NCBI GenBank assembly: GCA_016290335.1
Contig: JAEETM010000020.1
Location: 1 to 50,122, forward strand
Source: Treponema sp.
GTDB taxonomy: Bacteria; Spirochaetota; Spirochaetia; Treponematales; Treponemataceae
Reading direction: 5' to 3'
DNA length: 50,122 nt
The notes under the pieces are model-generated. The model saw only the letters and a program-made list of their open reading frames with translations. It made no database searches and had not been told where the DNA came from. Shown here piece after piece: positions 8,573 to 16,540 of the stretch (the first letter of the stretch is position 1; every line of letters starts with the position of its first letter). Position numbers and translations under genes: made by a program.

Positions 8573-8605
8573 ATTATAGCAAAAACGTCAATCGTTTGCT
8601 ATAAT
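8573..8605. promoter_or_regulatory. Divergent back-to-back extended -10 promoters
   Basis: A perfect 11-base inverted repeat (ATTATAGCAAA at 8573-8583, TTTGCTATAAT at 8595-8605, 11 bases between) creates an extended -10 box TGCTATAAT on each strand. The plus copy ends seven bases before the ATG of the hydrolase gene. The minus copy is correctly placed for metA. The repeat could also be a regulator site covering both promoters. Confidence 0.6.
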
Positions 8606-8612
8606 ATTTATT

Positions 8613-9617
8613 ATGTCAATTGAAAATGATAGAAAAGGTGCAATTAAAAAACTTAAGCTGCTTACGTATAATTCCAAATCAAATATAGAAACTTTTCGCG
8701 AAAAACTAAATGCGGCTTATCAGACAATTTTTCTCCCTAACAATGTTGAAGTATCTGAATATAAATATGGCAACGTTAATTGCGACATTCTTATGCCAGA
8801 GATTTACGCTTCCAACAGAATAATGATTTACATTCACGGCGGCTGCTTTTCCGGCGGTTCAAAAGAAGCCTGGCGCGGATTCTGTTCTTCACTGGCAACA
8901 AAATGTTACTGTCGTGTTGTTGTACCCGAGTTTCGTCTGGCACCTGCATTTCCCTATCCTGCCGCAATCGAAGACATTCAGGGAGTTTTCCGCTCGGTGT
9001 TCACAGAAGAGCAGATTTCCGCCTCCTTGAATAACGAAAAAGGTGCTAAAAACTCGCTGCCAGAAATTATAATTGGAGCTGACGGTTCTGGAGCTTCTAT
9101 TGCCTGCGCACTTATTTTTAATCTTCGTGAACGCTACAGAAACTGCATTAAACATCTTATTCTTTTTTCTCCCTGGCTGGACCTTTCCGAAAACTCAAAG
9201 CTTATGACTGTAAAAAAGGCCGCTGACGAAATCATCACTACGGACGTTTTAAGAAAAAGCACTTCTGATTATACCTTTGCTTCTAACACAAACATTCCGT
9301 TTGTTTCTCCACTTCTCGCTGAAGACGAAATGCTAAAAGCGTTTCCACATACATTTATTCAGATGGGCGGAAAGGAATTACTGCTGGAAAATGCAAAGAC
9401 CTTTGCCGAAAAGCTTACCTCGCTTGGAAACAAATGCGAGCTGGATGTTTGGCCAGATATGATGTTTATGTTCCAGATGGCAGATGAATATCTTCATGAA
9501 TCGCACCTTGCGCTGGATAAGGTTGGCAAGATTGTAACGGAGGATTCTGCCGGAAAGTCTGCGGTAGAAATTGAAAACAAACCAAAGCTGGAACACAGTC
9601 TGCGTTCGGAAGCCTGA
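8613..9617 (+). CDS. Alpha/beta-hydrolase fold protein, probably catalytically inactive
   Basis: The 334-residue protein has the fold and motifs of the hormone-sensitive-lipase esterase family: the oxyanion motif HGG at 75-77 and FRLAPAFPYPAAIEDI at 108-122. All three catalytic positions look altered. The nucleophile elbow, normally GDSAG, reads ADGSG (156-160), with Gly at the Ser position. The Asp motif reads GGKELL (Lys254). The region normally holding the His reads PDMMFMFQ, with Phe285 where His is expected. It may be a pseudoenzyme with a binding role. There is no ribosome binding site; an extended -10 box sits seven bases before the ATG, so the transcript may be leaderless. The U32 gene starts 10 bases after its stop and is probably cotranscribed. 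Confidence 0.8.
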   Translation: MSIENDRKGAIKKLKLLTYNSKSNIETFREKLNAAYQTIFLPNNVEVSEYKYGNVNCDILMPEIYASNRIMIYIHGGCFSGGSKEAWRGFCSSLATKCYCRVVVPEFRLAPAFPYPAAIEDIQGVFRSVFTEEQISASLNNEKGAKNSLPEIIIGADGSGASIACALIFNLRERYRNCIKHLILFSPWLDLSENSKLMTVKKAADEIITTDVLRKSTSDYTFASNTNIPFVSPLLAEDEMLKAFPHTFIQMGGKELLLENAKTFAEKLTSLGNKCELDVWPDMMFMFQMADEYLHESHLALDKVGKIVTEDSAGKSAVEIENKPKLEHSLRSEA

Positions 9618-9627
9618 AGGGGTACAA

Positions 9628-11154
9628 ATGGAACTTTTATCGCCGGCGGGAAATGTAGAAAAACTTTCTTATGCTTATGCCTATGGAGCAGATGCCGCCT
9701 ATATTGGTCTCAAAAAGTTTTCTCTGCGAATCAAAGCCGATAATTTTTATGAGGATGAATACAAAAAAGTTGCAGAGCTCAAGGCAAAGTATCCGGGCAA
9801 ACGACTTCATTGTGCTCTCAACATTTCTTTCCACGACGACGAAATAGATGCCCTCAAACAAAACCTCGATTATTTTAAGCTCTACCCTATCGACGCCTTT
9901 ATTGTTCAGGATATTGGAATTGTTCCTTTACTGCAAAAGGAGTTTCCAAAGGTTCAGCTTCATCTTAGTACACAGGCAAGCTGCGTTAATTCTGAAGCAG
10001 TAAAGATGTATAAAAATATTGGATTTTCGCGAATCGTTCTTGGAAGAGAAATCTCCCTTGACCAGATTAAGCGCATAAAGGATTCAGTACCCGATATGGA
10101 GCTGGAAACCTTCTGTCATGGGGCCATGTGTATTGCCTATGCAGGCCGCTGCCTTATGAGTGCCTACCTTACCGGACGAAGTGCTCAAAGCGGATTCTGC
10201 TCGCACACCTGCCGCTGGGAATACAATGTTCTTGCTGATGGAAAAAGTGTTGCAGCTAATACAATTGATGGAACGAAACCATCATCAGAAAACCACATAA
10301 TCACACCGGCGGAAGCTAAAGAACTTGCCCAAAGCGGAAAGCTTCTTTTGGAAGAGCACCAGAGACCGGGTGAATACTTTCCTGTTTTTGAAGGTGATGA
10401 TTTTACTGCAGTCCTTTCATCAAAGGATTTACGGATGATTGAACATCTTGCGGACTTTAAGGCAGCGGGTGTTGATTCAATCAAAATTGAAGGACGAATG
10501 AAAAGCGTTTACTACGTTGCAATGGTTACGCGCGCCTACCGGAAAGCACTCGATGCAATGGAAGGCAAAATCACTGCACAGGAAGCACAACCATTTATTG
10601 ACGAGCTTGAAAATGTAAGTCACCGCGAAAGCACAACAGGTTTTTATTACAATAAGACCGAAGCCGATCAGACAACTATTGGTGCGAGTGATTCAAAATA
10701 CCAGCTGGCTGCCGAAATTGACCGGGAAGTTACCGGCGACGAGTTTGAGGGGATTTATCAGCTTGGACAGGAAAAATACAAAAAGTTTACCGACGAGCTT
10801 GATTCAATGCACCCAAAAGCAAGAGAAGCCCGCCTTAAAGATTTAGAGCTTCACACCGACCGTAAGGTTATTCCTTTTGAAAAGCATGACGGCTGGAAAA
10901 TGTATTCCATCACCGCGCTGAATATGATTAAGGCTGATGAAAACGTTGAGTTTATTTCTCCTGAGTTTGTAAGCATAACTGCAACACCACAAGAGTACTA
11001 CATCATCAATCCAGAAACAGGAACAAAGCTCAATTGGGTTTGCGACGGTCACCCTTGCGTGGTTTACACAAAATACACGCTTCCACCAGCTTCCCTTTTG
11101 CGCACCCTAGACCCCGACTACGTTGAAGGAAAAATCAGAGATACGGGAAGATAG
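9628..11154 (+). CDS. U32 family protein (TrhP/YegQ-like)
   Basis: The product has 508 residues. It opens MELLSPAGNVEKL, typical of peptidase family U32, and carries the family signature ETFCHGAMCIAYAGRCLMS followed by further Cys (GFCSHTC). U32 members are often labelled proteases or collagenases, but characterised bacterial ones such as TrhP/YegQ act in prephenate-dependent tRNA uridine-34 hydroxylation, and others act in rRNA or ubiquinone hydroxylation, with Fe-S clusters held by these Cys. A tRNA-modifying role is therefore the best guess. The ATG at 9628 is chosen because AAGGGG (9617-9622) precedes it and similarity starts there; an upstream in-frame start would overlap the hydrolase gene by 47 bases. 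Confidence 0.85.
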   Translation: MELLSPAGNVEKLSYAYAYGADAAYIGLKKFSLRIKADNFYEDEYKKVAELKAKYPGKRLHCALNISFHDDEIDALKQNLDYFKLYPIDAFIVQDIGIVPLLQKEFPKVQLHLSTQASCVNSEAVKMYKNIGFSRIVLGREISLDQIKRIKDSVPDMELETFCHGAMCIAYAGRCLMSAYLTGRSAQSGFCSHTCRWEYNVLADGKSVAANTIDGTKPSSENHIITPAEAKELAQSGKLLLEEHQRPGEYFPVFEGDDFTAVLSSKDLRMIEHLADFKAAGVDSIKIEGRMKSVYYVAMVTRAYRKALDAMEGKITAQEAQPFIDELENVSHRESTTGFYYNKTEADQTTIGASDSKYQLAAEIDREVTGDEFEGIYQLGQEKYKKFTDELDSMHPKAREARLKDLELHTDRKVIPFEKHDGWKMYSITALNMIKADENVEFISPEFVSITATPQEYYIINPETGTKLNWVCDGHPCVVYTKYTLPPASLLRTLDPDYVEGKIRDTGR

Positions 11155-11177
11155 ATATCCGGGGCAAGCCCGAATAT
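11155..11177 (+). repeat. 23-base hairpin element, copy e
   Basis: Arms ATATCCGGG and CCCGAATAT around the loop GCAAG, with one mismatched pair, followed by GACA. It starts at the base after the U32 stop codon and separates it from the GH27 gene. Confidence 0.7.
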
Positions 11178-11216
11178 GACAGAGCTACAACAAATTATGA
11201 CAAATGCGAGGTAATT

Positions 11217-12536
11217 ATGAACTACTACGACAAAAATGATTGCGCACCGGTTCCACCAATGGGCTGGAACAGCTACGACTACTACAACACAATGGTAAAC
11301 GAGCAGCAGGTTCGTGCAAATGCAGAATACATGGCAAAAAATCTTAAGCAGCACGGCTGGGAATATGTGGTCATTGACATTCAGTGGTCAGACCCGAATG
11401 CAGGCTTTCACAATAAGGATGGAGTTCAGTACATTTCGTTCAGTCAGTTCTGTCTGGATGAGTTTTCCCGCCAGATTCCGGCTCCTAACCGCTTCCCTTC
11501 AAGTGTAAACGGTGCGGGCTTTAAGCCACTTGCAGATTACATTCATTCGCTTGGTCTTAAGTTTGGAATCCACATCATGCGCGGTATTTCAAGATTTGCG
11601 GCTCATAATCATCTTCCTATAAAAACTCACGACGGTAAAAAAATCACTGCCGACCAGATTGCAAATGCTTATTCAACCTGTGCCTGGAATCCTGATATGT
11701 ATGGAGTTGACGCAAACAAGCCTTATGCCCAGGATTATTATGATTCGATTTTTGAATTGTATGCTCAGTGGGGCGTTGATTTTGTAAAAGTTGATGACAT
11801 CTGCCGCCATGTTAAAGAACCATTCTACGAAAAAGAAATGATAATGATGGCGCGCGCAATTGAACGCTGTGGCCGCCCGATTGTTTTCAGCCTGAGCCCG
11901 GGTCCTGCTGTGATTGAAAAGGCCCACCAGTACGAGCGTTTTGCAAACATGTGGCGCATCACCGACGACTTCTGGGATGACTGGAAGCTTTTAAAGGCAA
12001 TGTTTGAACGCTGCGAAGTTTGGCAGAAACATTCAGGCGACGGTAACTGGCCGGACTGTGACATGCTCCCGATGAACGTTCTTGGCTATGGATGGGCTGC
12101 TGACGATGCAGAACACAAAGGCTGGAAATCACGCTTTACAAAAGAAGAAACCCGTACAATGATTACGCTCTGGAGTATTTTCCGTTCACCGCTTATGCTC
12201 GGCACAGATTTGCCTCAGTTAGATAAAGCTAACCTTGAGCTTATTACAAACGACGAGATTCTCGCAATGAACAAGGCAAGCTCCCAGGCCTTCCAGTCAA
12301 CCGACAGCTCCGACCAGAATATTGTTATCTGGGTAAACGAGTGCGATGATAACGTTTCTTACTACGAGTGTTACTTTAATGTAAGCGAAGAGCCTCAGAC
12401 AATAAAGTTGAACCTTACCGTAGGTGCAAAAGACAATATCCGCGACCTGTGGACCCACAAAGATTTAGGTGCCAGAACTGAGTTTACTCTCAAACCGCAC
12501 TGCTGCAAGGCCTTTAAGATTACGGTGAGCAACTAG
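11217..12536 (+). CDS. GH27 family glycoside hydrolase (alpha-galactosidase-like)
   Basis: The 439-residue protein has a family GH27 (beta/alpha)8 barrel. PPMGWNSYDYY is at the N-terminus. KVDD at 191-194 supplies the predicted nucleophile Asp193. WRITDDFWDDW at 246-256 supplies the predicted acid/base Asp251. A small beta-sandwich domain ends the protein. There is no signal peptide, so it acts in the cytoplasm on imported oligosaccharides, probably releasing alpha-galactosyl residues; beta-L-arabinopyranosidase activity is an alternative within the family. GAGG precedes the ATG. The GH51 arabinofuranosidase gene elsewhere in the window fits the same lifestyle of using plant cell-wall sugars. 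Confidence 0.85.
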   Translation: MNYYDKNDCAPVPPMGWNSYDYYNTMVNEQQVRANAEYMAKNLKQHGWEYVVIDIQWSDPNAGFHNKDGVQYISFSQFCLDEFSRQIPAPNRFPSSVNGAGFKPLADYIHSLGLKFGIHIMRGISRFAAHNHLPIKTHDGKKITADQIANAYSTCAWNPDMYGVDANKPYAQDYYDSIFELYAQWGVDFVKVDDICRHVKEPFYEKEMIMMARAIERCGRPIVFSLSPGPAVIEKAHQYERFANMWRITDDFWDDWKLLKAMFERCEVWQKHSGDGNWPDCDMLPMNVLGYGWAADDAEHKGWKSRFTKEETRTMITLWSIFRSPLMLGTDLPQLDKANLELITNDEILAMNKASSQAFQSTDSSDQNIVIWVNECDDNVSYYECYFNVSEEPQTIKLNLTVGAKDNIRDLWTHKDLGARTEFTLKPHCCKAFKITVSN

Positions 12537-12573
12537 TTTTCCGCACGCACCATCTTCCAAAGAACCTCATTTA

Positions 12574-12603
12574 TTGCAATTGTACTACATAATATGGTAA
12601 AAT
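12574..12603 (+). promoter_or_regulatory. prfA promoter, leaderless arrangement
   Basis: TTGCAA (12574-12579) and TAAAAT (12598-12603) are 18 bases apart. The -10 box ends eight bases before the prfA ATG, and no ribosome binding site lies between, so transcription would start at or next to the start codon. Confidence 0.55.
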
Positions 12604-12611
12604 AGCGCATT

Positions 12612-13700
12612 ATGGATTTAATCAAAAAACTCGATGAATGTGAGAAACGCTTTGCAGTTGTAAGCGAAATGGTAATGGACCCAAATCTGGTCAAAGATGC
12701 AAAGAAATACAAGGACACAATGCGCGAACATGGTTATCTGTCAGATGTGTGCGCTCTTTACGATGAATACAAAAAGATTCTGAACGGCATTAAAGATGCT
12801 AAAGAAATGATTACTAACGAAGATGATGTTGAAATGCGCGAAATGGCACGCGAGGAATTAAAGGAGCTTGAAGAAAAACAGCCGAAGATTGAAGAAGATA
12901 TCAAGCTTAAACTCGTTCCGCCTGATCCGCTTGATGAAAAGAACATTATTCTTGAAATACGTTCTGCTGCCGGTGGTGATGAAGCTTCGCTTTTTGTGCG
13001 CGACCTTTGGGAAATGTACTGCCACCTTGCAGACCGAAAAGGCTGGAAAACAGAAACAATGGAAGCTCAGGAAACTGAGGTTGGCGGTTTTAATAAAATT
13101 GTAACTTCAATTTCGGGCAAGTTTGTTTACGGAACTTTGAGATGGGAATCTGGTGTTCACCGTGTACAGCGCGTTCCTCAGACAGAATCTCAGGGAAGGT
13201 TACAGACCTCTACCGCAACCGTTGCCGTTTTGCCGGAAGCCGAAGAAACAGAAATTGAAATTAAAGACAGTGATGTTCGCGTTGACGTTATGCGTGCCGG
13301 TGGACCTGGTGGACAGTGTGTAAACACAACCGACTCTGCAGTTCGTCTTACTCATATTCCAACCGGTATTGTTGTTATTCAGCAGGATGAAAAATCACAG
13401 ATTAAAAACAAGGCAAAGGCTTTCCGAGTTCTCCGCGCCCGCCTTTTTGATCTGGAAGAAAGCAAAAAACAGGCAGAACGCGCAGCAGCCCGCTCAAGCA
13501 TGGTAGGCTCTGGTGCCCGTTCCGAAAAAATCCGCACCTACAACTTCCCTCAGGACCGCGTTACCGACCACCGCATCAACCTTTCGCTCCACAACCTCCC
13601 GGGCTTTATGATGGGCAACATGGACGATATGCTCGATGCCCTGAACGTTTACGCAAAGGAAGAACAGCTCAAGGCTGATGTTTCGGCACTGGAAGGTTAG
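12612..13700 (+). CDS. prfA: Peptide chain release factor 1
   Basis: The 362-residue protein has the standard length and domains of bacterial RF1, which ends translation at UAA and UAG codons. The codon-reading PxT tripeptide is PQT at 189-191. The GGQ loop that triggers peptidyl-tRNA hydrolysis is at 233-235 in the typical [11 protein letters not shown] context. RF2 would have SPF in place of PxT. The methyltransferase that modifies the GGQ glutamine, PrmC, is encoded at 19051-20001; in many bacteria prfA and prmC are adjacent, here they are about 5.4 kb apart. It converges with the diguanylate cyclase gene with one base between the stop codons. Confidence 0.97.
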   Translation: MDLIKKLDECEKRFAVVSEMVMDPNLVKDAKKYKDTMREHGYLSDVCALYDEYKKILNGIKDAKEMITNEDDVEMREMAREELKELEEKQPKIEEDIKLKLVPPDPLDEKNIILEIRSAAGGDEASLFVRDLWEMYCHLADRKGWKTETMEAQETEVGGFNKIVTSISGKFVYGTLRWESGVHRVQRVPQTESQGRLQTSTATVAVLPEAEETEIEIKDSDVRVDVMRAGGPGGQCVNTTDSAVRLTHIPTGIVVIQQDEKSQIKNKAKAFRVLRARLFDLEESKKQAERAAARSSMVGSGARSEKIRTYNFPQDRVTDHRINLSLHNLPGFMMGNMDDMLDALNVYAKEEQLKADVSALEG

Positions 13701-13701
13701 C

Positions 13702-14853
13702 TTACAGTTCCTTCAACATCCTTTTATTCTCATACATCTCTACATCAGCGCGCTTCATTACATCAGCAAAGGATTTATCTGTAGAAGGATCATATACTGC
13801 AAAGCCAGCTGCAAAGGATTTTTTCTCTGTAAGCGGAACCTGTTTTTTAATTTCGGTTATGCCAAACTCAAAAACATCCTTTTTTATCTGTTCAAGGTTG
13901 TCGAAATCATCAGTCTGTAAAACTGCAACAAACTCATCGCCACCAATCCTGTAAACCGGGCTGTGTTTAAAGAAATTGCAGATTATTTTGCAGCAATTGA
14001 TGATATAAACATCTCCATTATCGTGTCCAAAGGTGTCGTTTACAATTTTCAGGTTGTTCAAATCGCATTCACAAACAGCAAACTTTACTTCCTGAGGATT
14101 TTCTTCAATCAACTTATCAAAAGCTTTAATTCTGTCATTGTAGGAAACCCGGCTCATAACCTTTGTAAGCGCATCATGACTGGAAATATTCTTTTCGATA
14201 TTGATTTTTTCTATCATTATGTGACGGAAAATGTTCTGTAAACATATGTAAAGAAGGGTTGCCGTAACACAAATGCTCATATAACCGGAGTTTATGCTGC
14301 CATCTATTATATTTGCGGTCTGCCCTACTATCATTATACAGGCAATAAGGATGATATTGATGAGGTTTCTGAGCCTTGAACGTATTCCAATTCGTATAAA
14401 AACAAGAAGAATATACAAAAAGCTGATTCCGCAGAAAAATATATAAAGAAAATACAGGTTTCCGCGCTGGAAATTACCGTTTGAATCTATGTAAAAGATT
14501 ATTCCTGTAAAAAGCGAAATAATTTCTATGATTACGTGAAAGCCCATTAATACCAGCATGGGCCTGAACTTTAACTGCATTCCACAGCTGCGTGCAAGAC
14601 AAATTGCCAGATATGGAGAGATTGAAAACTCTACAAATGTAATAAACCAATGGAGATATATCGGAGATTCAGGCATTTTATCAAGATAAACACCAAAATA
14701 TTCACAAATAGCCCCAACAGCCGCCATTATGAAGGAAATCCTGAACCATTTTATGTCGGTTTTGTTCAGGATAGTGTTTTTTCCTACATCAATTGCCAGA
14801 ATAATCATGCTGATTACACAGATAATTATTGTTACGGTATAGTTATAATCCAT
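13702..14853 (-). CDS. Membrane-bound diguanylate cyclase (GGDEF)
   Basis: The 383-residue protein starts with about six or seven hydrophobic segments (residues 5-210), a short linker, then a GGDEF domain (about 225-383). The domain has an intact active site: DLNNLKIVNDTFGHDNGD at 264-281 and RIGGDEF at 302-308. It should make cyclic di-GMP from two GTP. The product-inhibition RxxD site normally found five residues before GGDEF is absent (the sequence there is KHSP), so feedback inhibition is probably lost. TATAAT at 14891-14886 with TAGTCA 17 bases upstream forms a likely promoter. The gene is divergent from a LacI-type sensor gene that lacks an output domain. Confidence 0.9.
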   Translation of the reverse strand: MDYNYTVTIIICVISMIILAIDVGKNTILNKTDIKWFRISFIMAAVGAICEYFGVYLDKMPESPIYLHWFITFVEFSISPYLAICLARSCGMQLKFRPMLVLMGFHVIIEIISLFTGIIFYIDSNGNFQRGNLYFLYIFFCGISFLYILLVFIRIGIRSRLRNLINIILIACIMIVGQTANIIDGSINSGYMSICVTATLLYICLQNIFRHIMIEKINIEKNISSHDALTKVMSRVSYNDRIKAFDKLIEENPQEVKFAVCECDLNNLKIVNDTFGHDNGDVYIINCCKIICNFFKHSPVYRIGGDEFVAVLQTDDFDNLEQIKKDVFEFGITEIKKQVPLTEKKSFAAGFAVYDPSTDKSFADVMKRADVEMYENKRMLKEL

Positions 14854-14885
14854 AAATATTTCTCACAAAGGATTTATGATTAAAT

Positions 14886-14914
14886 ATTATACAATGAGAA
14901 TTGCAATATGACTA
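14886..14914 (-). promoter_or_regulatory. Promoter of the diguanylate cyclase gene
   Basis: On the minus strand TAGTCA (14914-14909), 17 bases, then TATAAT (14891-14886). The predicted start leaves a leader of about 26 bases before the ATG at 14853. Confidence 0.6.
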
Positions 14915-14961
14915 ATAAAAAAATATTAATTAGGTTACAGTCTAATTCTGTGGTTTTTATT

Positions 14962-14989
14962 TTGAGATTTTTAAATTATATAGTATACT
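14962..14989 (+). promoter_or_regulatory. Promoter of the LacI-type sensor gene
   Basis: TTGAGA (14962-14967), 16 bases, then TATACT (14984-14989). The predicted leader is about 46 bases and carries GAGAG before the ATG at 15042. Confidence 0.6.
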
Positions 14990-15041
14990 TATGTTAGTTA
15001 AAAATCTTAGCCAATCTTAATATTTTTATGAGAGTTTTTTT

Positions 15042-16472
15042 ATGTTATTCGGTTATAAAATACTTATTTACGTTACTTCCAACATTCATAAAGAAGAGTT
15101 TGCTAATTTTATTTCAGAGCTTAACGACAAACTCATTGCACAAAACTGGCGTATTTTTACTTTTTCTTCTGATTCCGATTTTTCAAAGGACGACGATAAG
15201 GACAACAAAAACACTATTGGCAGAAAAAAGTTCTTTGAGCTTATTAATTTTGATATTGTTGATGCGCTTATTATTTCTGAAGCACGCATTCTGGACCAGC
15301 AGCTTAAAGAAAGTCTTTATCAGAAAGCAAAAAGCCACAATATTCCTGTAATTAACATGGGCGGTAAAGAGAAAGGCAACTATAACATCTGCTTTAATCA
15401 GGAAATAGGCTTTGAAAAGCTTGTACGCCACGTTGTAGAACACCATCACGTAAAAGACTTACATTTTATTGGCGGTACCCCAGATTCCGAAGAAACTCTA
15501 ATGCGTCTGGAAGCCTTTAAGCGCGTTCTTGCAGACAACAACATTCCGTTCAGAAGTAATATGGTCAGCTACGGATATTTCTGGGATTTGCCTACAATCA
15601 AGGTTGCCCAGGAGCTTATTGATTACGGAAAAATGCCGGAAGCCATCATTTGTGCAAATGATACAATGGCCATTGCGGTAAACTCCGTGCTTGAACGCAA
15701 CAATATTGCCTGTCCGGAGGATGTAATTGTTACCGGTTATGACGGAATCAGCGCAATCTATTATTCATCACCAAAAATAACTTCTGTTTCCTGCGATTCC
15801 CGTAAAATTGCAAATGAAACTGCCGAGTTCCTTTTTGATATTATGGAAAATGGCCCTGCACCTTACACAAAATATGTTGAACCATCCCTTTACCTTTCGG
15901 AATCCTGTGGATGTAAGAAAAAGGTACCTATTGCAACACTCGGCATAGTAAATGATGTAGCAAACTCGTTCAACCGCTATAAGCAGGATCAGACATCGCT
16001 TGATAACCTTTCTGTAAAAATCAGGGAAAGCAAAGATGTTAATGATTTGATTAAAAACCTTAAAAACAAGCTTTTTTACAACGTTATCTGTGTGGTTAAA
16101 GAAGAATGTCTTGATAAAACAAAAAATCCGGAACTCTGTTGTACCGATACACCTTACGGCGAAAAGTTTTTTGTCCTTTTGGATTCAGACAGCAATTCCG
16201 AAACAGACTTCCGCCCTATTACACTCAAAGAGTTTGTTCCCCGCATGCAGAGCCTTCTGGAAGATTATAAACATCCTCTGATTTTTGCACCTATAAATGA
16301 TGCAGATCATCCGCTTGGTTACCTCTGCTTCTGTTTCCTCAATTACGACAAACAGAACTTTGCAAAGGTTCATCAGACCGGCTTCTGGCTTGGCAGGGCA
16401 ATTTCAGAGTACCGCTATAAGCAATATCAGGAATATTTGCAGGAAATAATCCAGGATTTTAGGAAAAAATAA
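15042..16472 (+). CDS. LacI-type ligand-binding sensor without DNA-binding domain
   Basis: The 476-residue protein begins directly with a LacI/GalR-type periplasmic-binding fold (about residues 4-285). Recognisable features are the LHFIGG segment, the ICANDTMAIAVNSVLERN helix and the VTGYDGI strand. There is no N-terminal helix-turn-helix and no signal peptide, so it is a cytoplasmic sensor rather than a repressor or transport protein. Residues about 300-455 look GAF-like, and the protein ends in a helix (EYRYKQYQEYLQEII) of the kind that usually leads into a GGDEF domain, but then stops. Related spirochaete proteins carry a GGDEF output; here the nearest one is on the divergent neighbour. 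It may work in trans with that cyclase, or be a truncated form. Confidence 0.75.
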   Translation: MLFGYKILIYVTSNIHKEEFANFISELNDKLIAQNWRIFTFSSDSDFSKDDDKDNKNTIGRKKFFELINFDIVDALIISEARILDQQLKESLYQKAKSHNIPVINMGGKEKGNYNICFNQEIGFEKLVRHVVEHHHVKDLHFIGGTPDSEETLMRLEAFKRVLADNNIPFRSNMVSYGYFWDLPTIKVAQELIDYGKMPEAIICANDTMAIAVNSVLERNNIACPEDVIVTGYDGISAIYYSSPKITSVSCDSRKIANETAEFLFDIMENGPAPYTKYVEPSLYLSESCGCKKKVPIATLGIVNDVANSFNRYKQDQTSLDNLSVKIRESKDVNDLIKNLKNKLFYNVICVVKEECLDKTKNPELCCTDTPYGEKFFVLLDSDSNSETDFRPITLKEFVPRMQSLLEDYKHPLIFAPINDADHPLGYLCFCFLNYDKQNFAKVHQTGFWLGRAISEYRYKQYQEYLQEIIQDFRKK

Positions 16473-16497
16473 AAAAATATCGCTAAACTCAATTCCA

Positions 16498-16506
16498 TGT
16501 TATAAT
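16498..16506 (+). promoter_or_regulatory. Extended -10 promoter of the transglutaminase-like lipoprotein
   Basis: TGTTATAAT is a consensus extended -10 box. No good -35 box is seen. The ATG at 16541 follows AAGGAG (16529-16534). Confidence 0.55.
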
Positions 16507-16540
16507 TATTTCATTCCCGTAATTATACAAGGAGTTGATT

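Noticed and set aside
15028..15351. Overlapping plus-strand frame starting at an ATG just before the LacI-type sensor
   Set aside because: It lies out of frame inside the sensor gene, has no recognisable protein features, and the sensor frame is clearly real.
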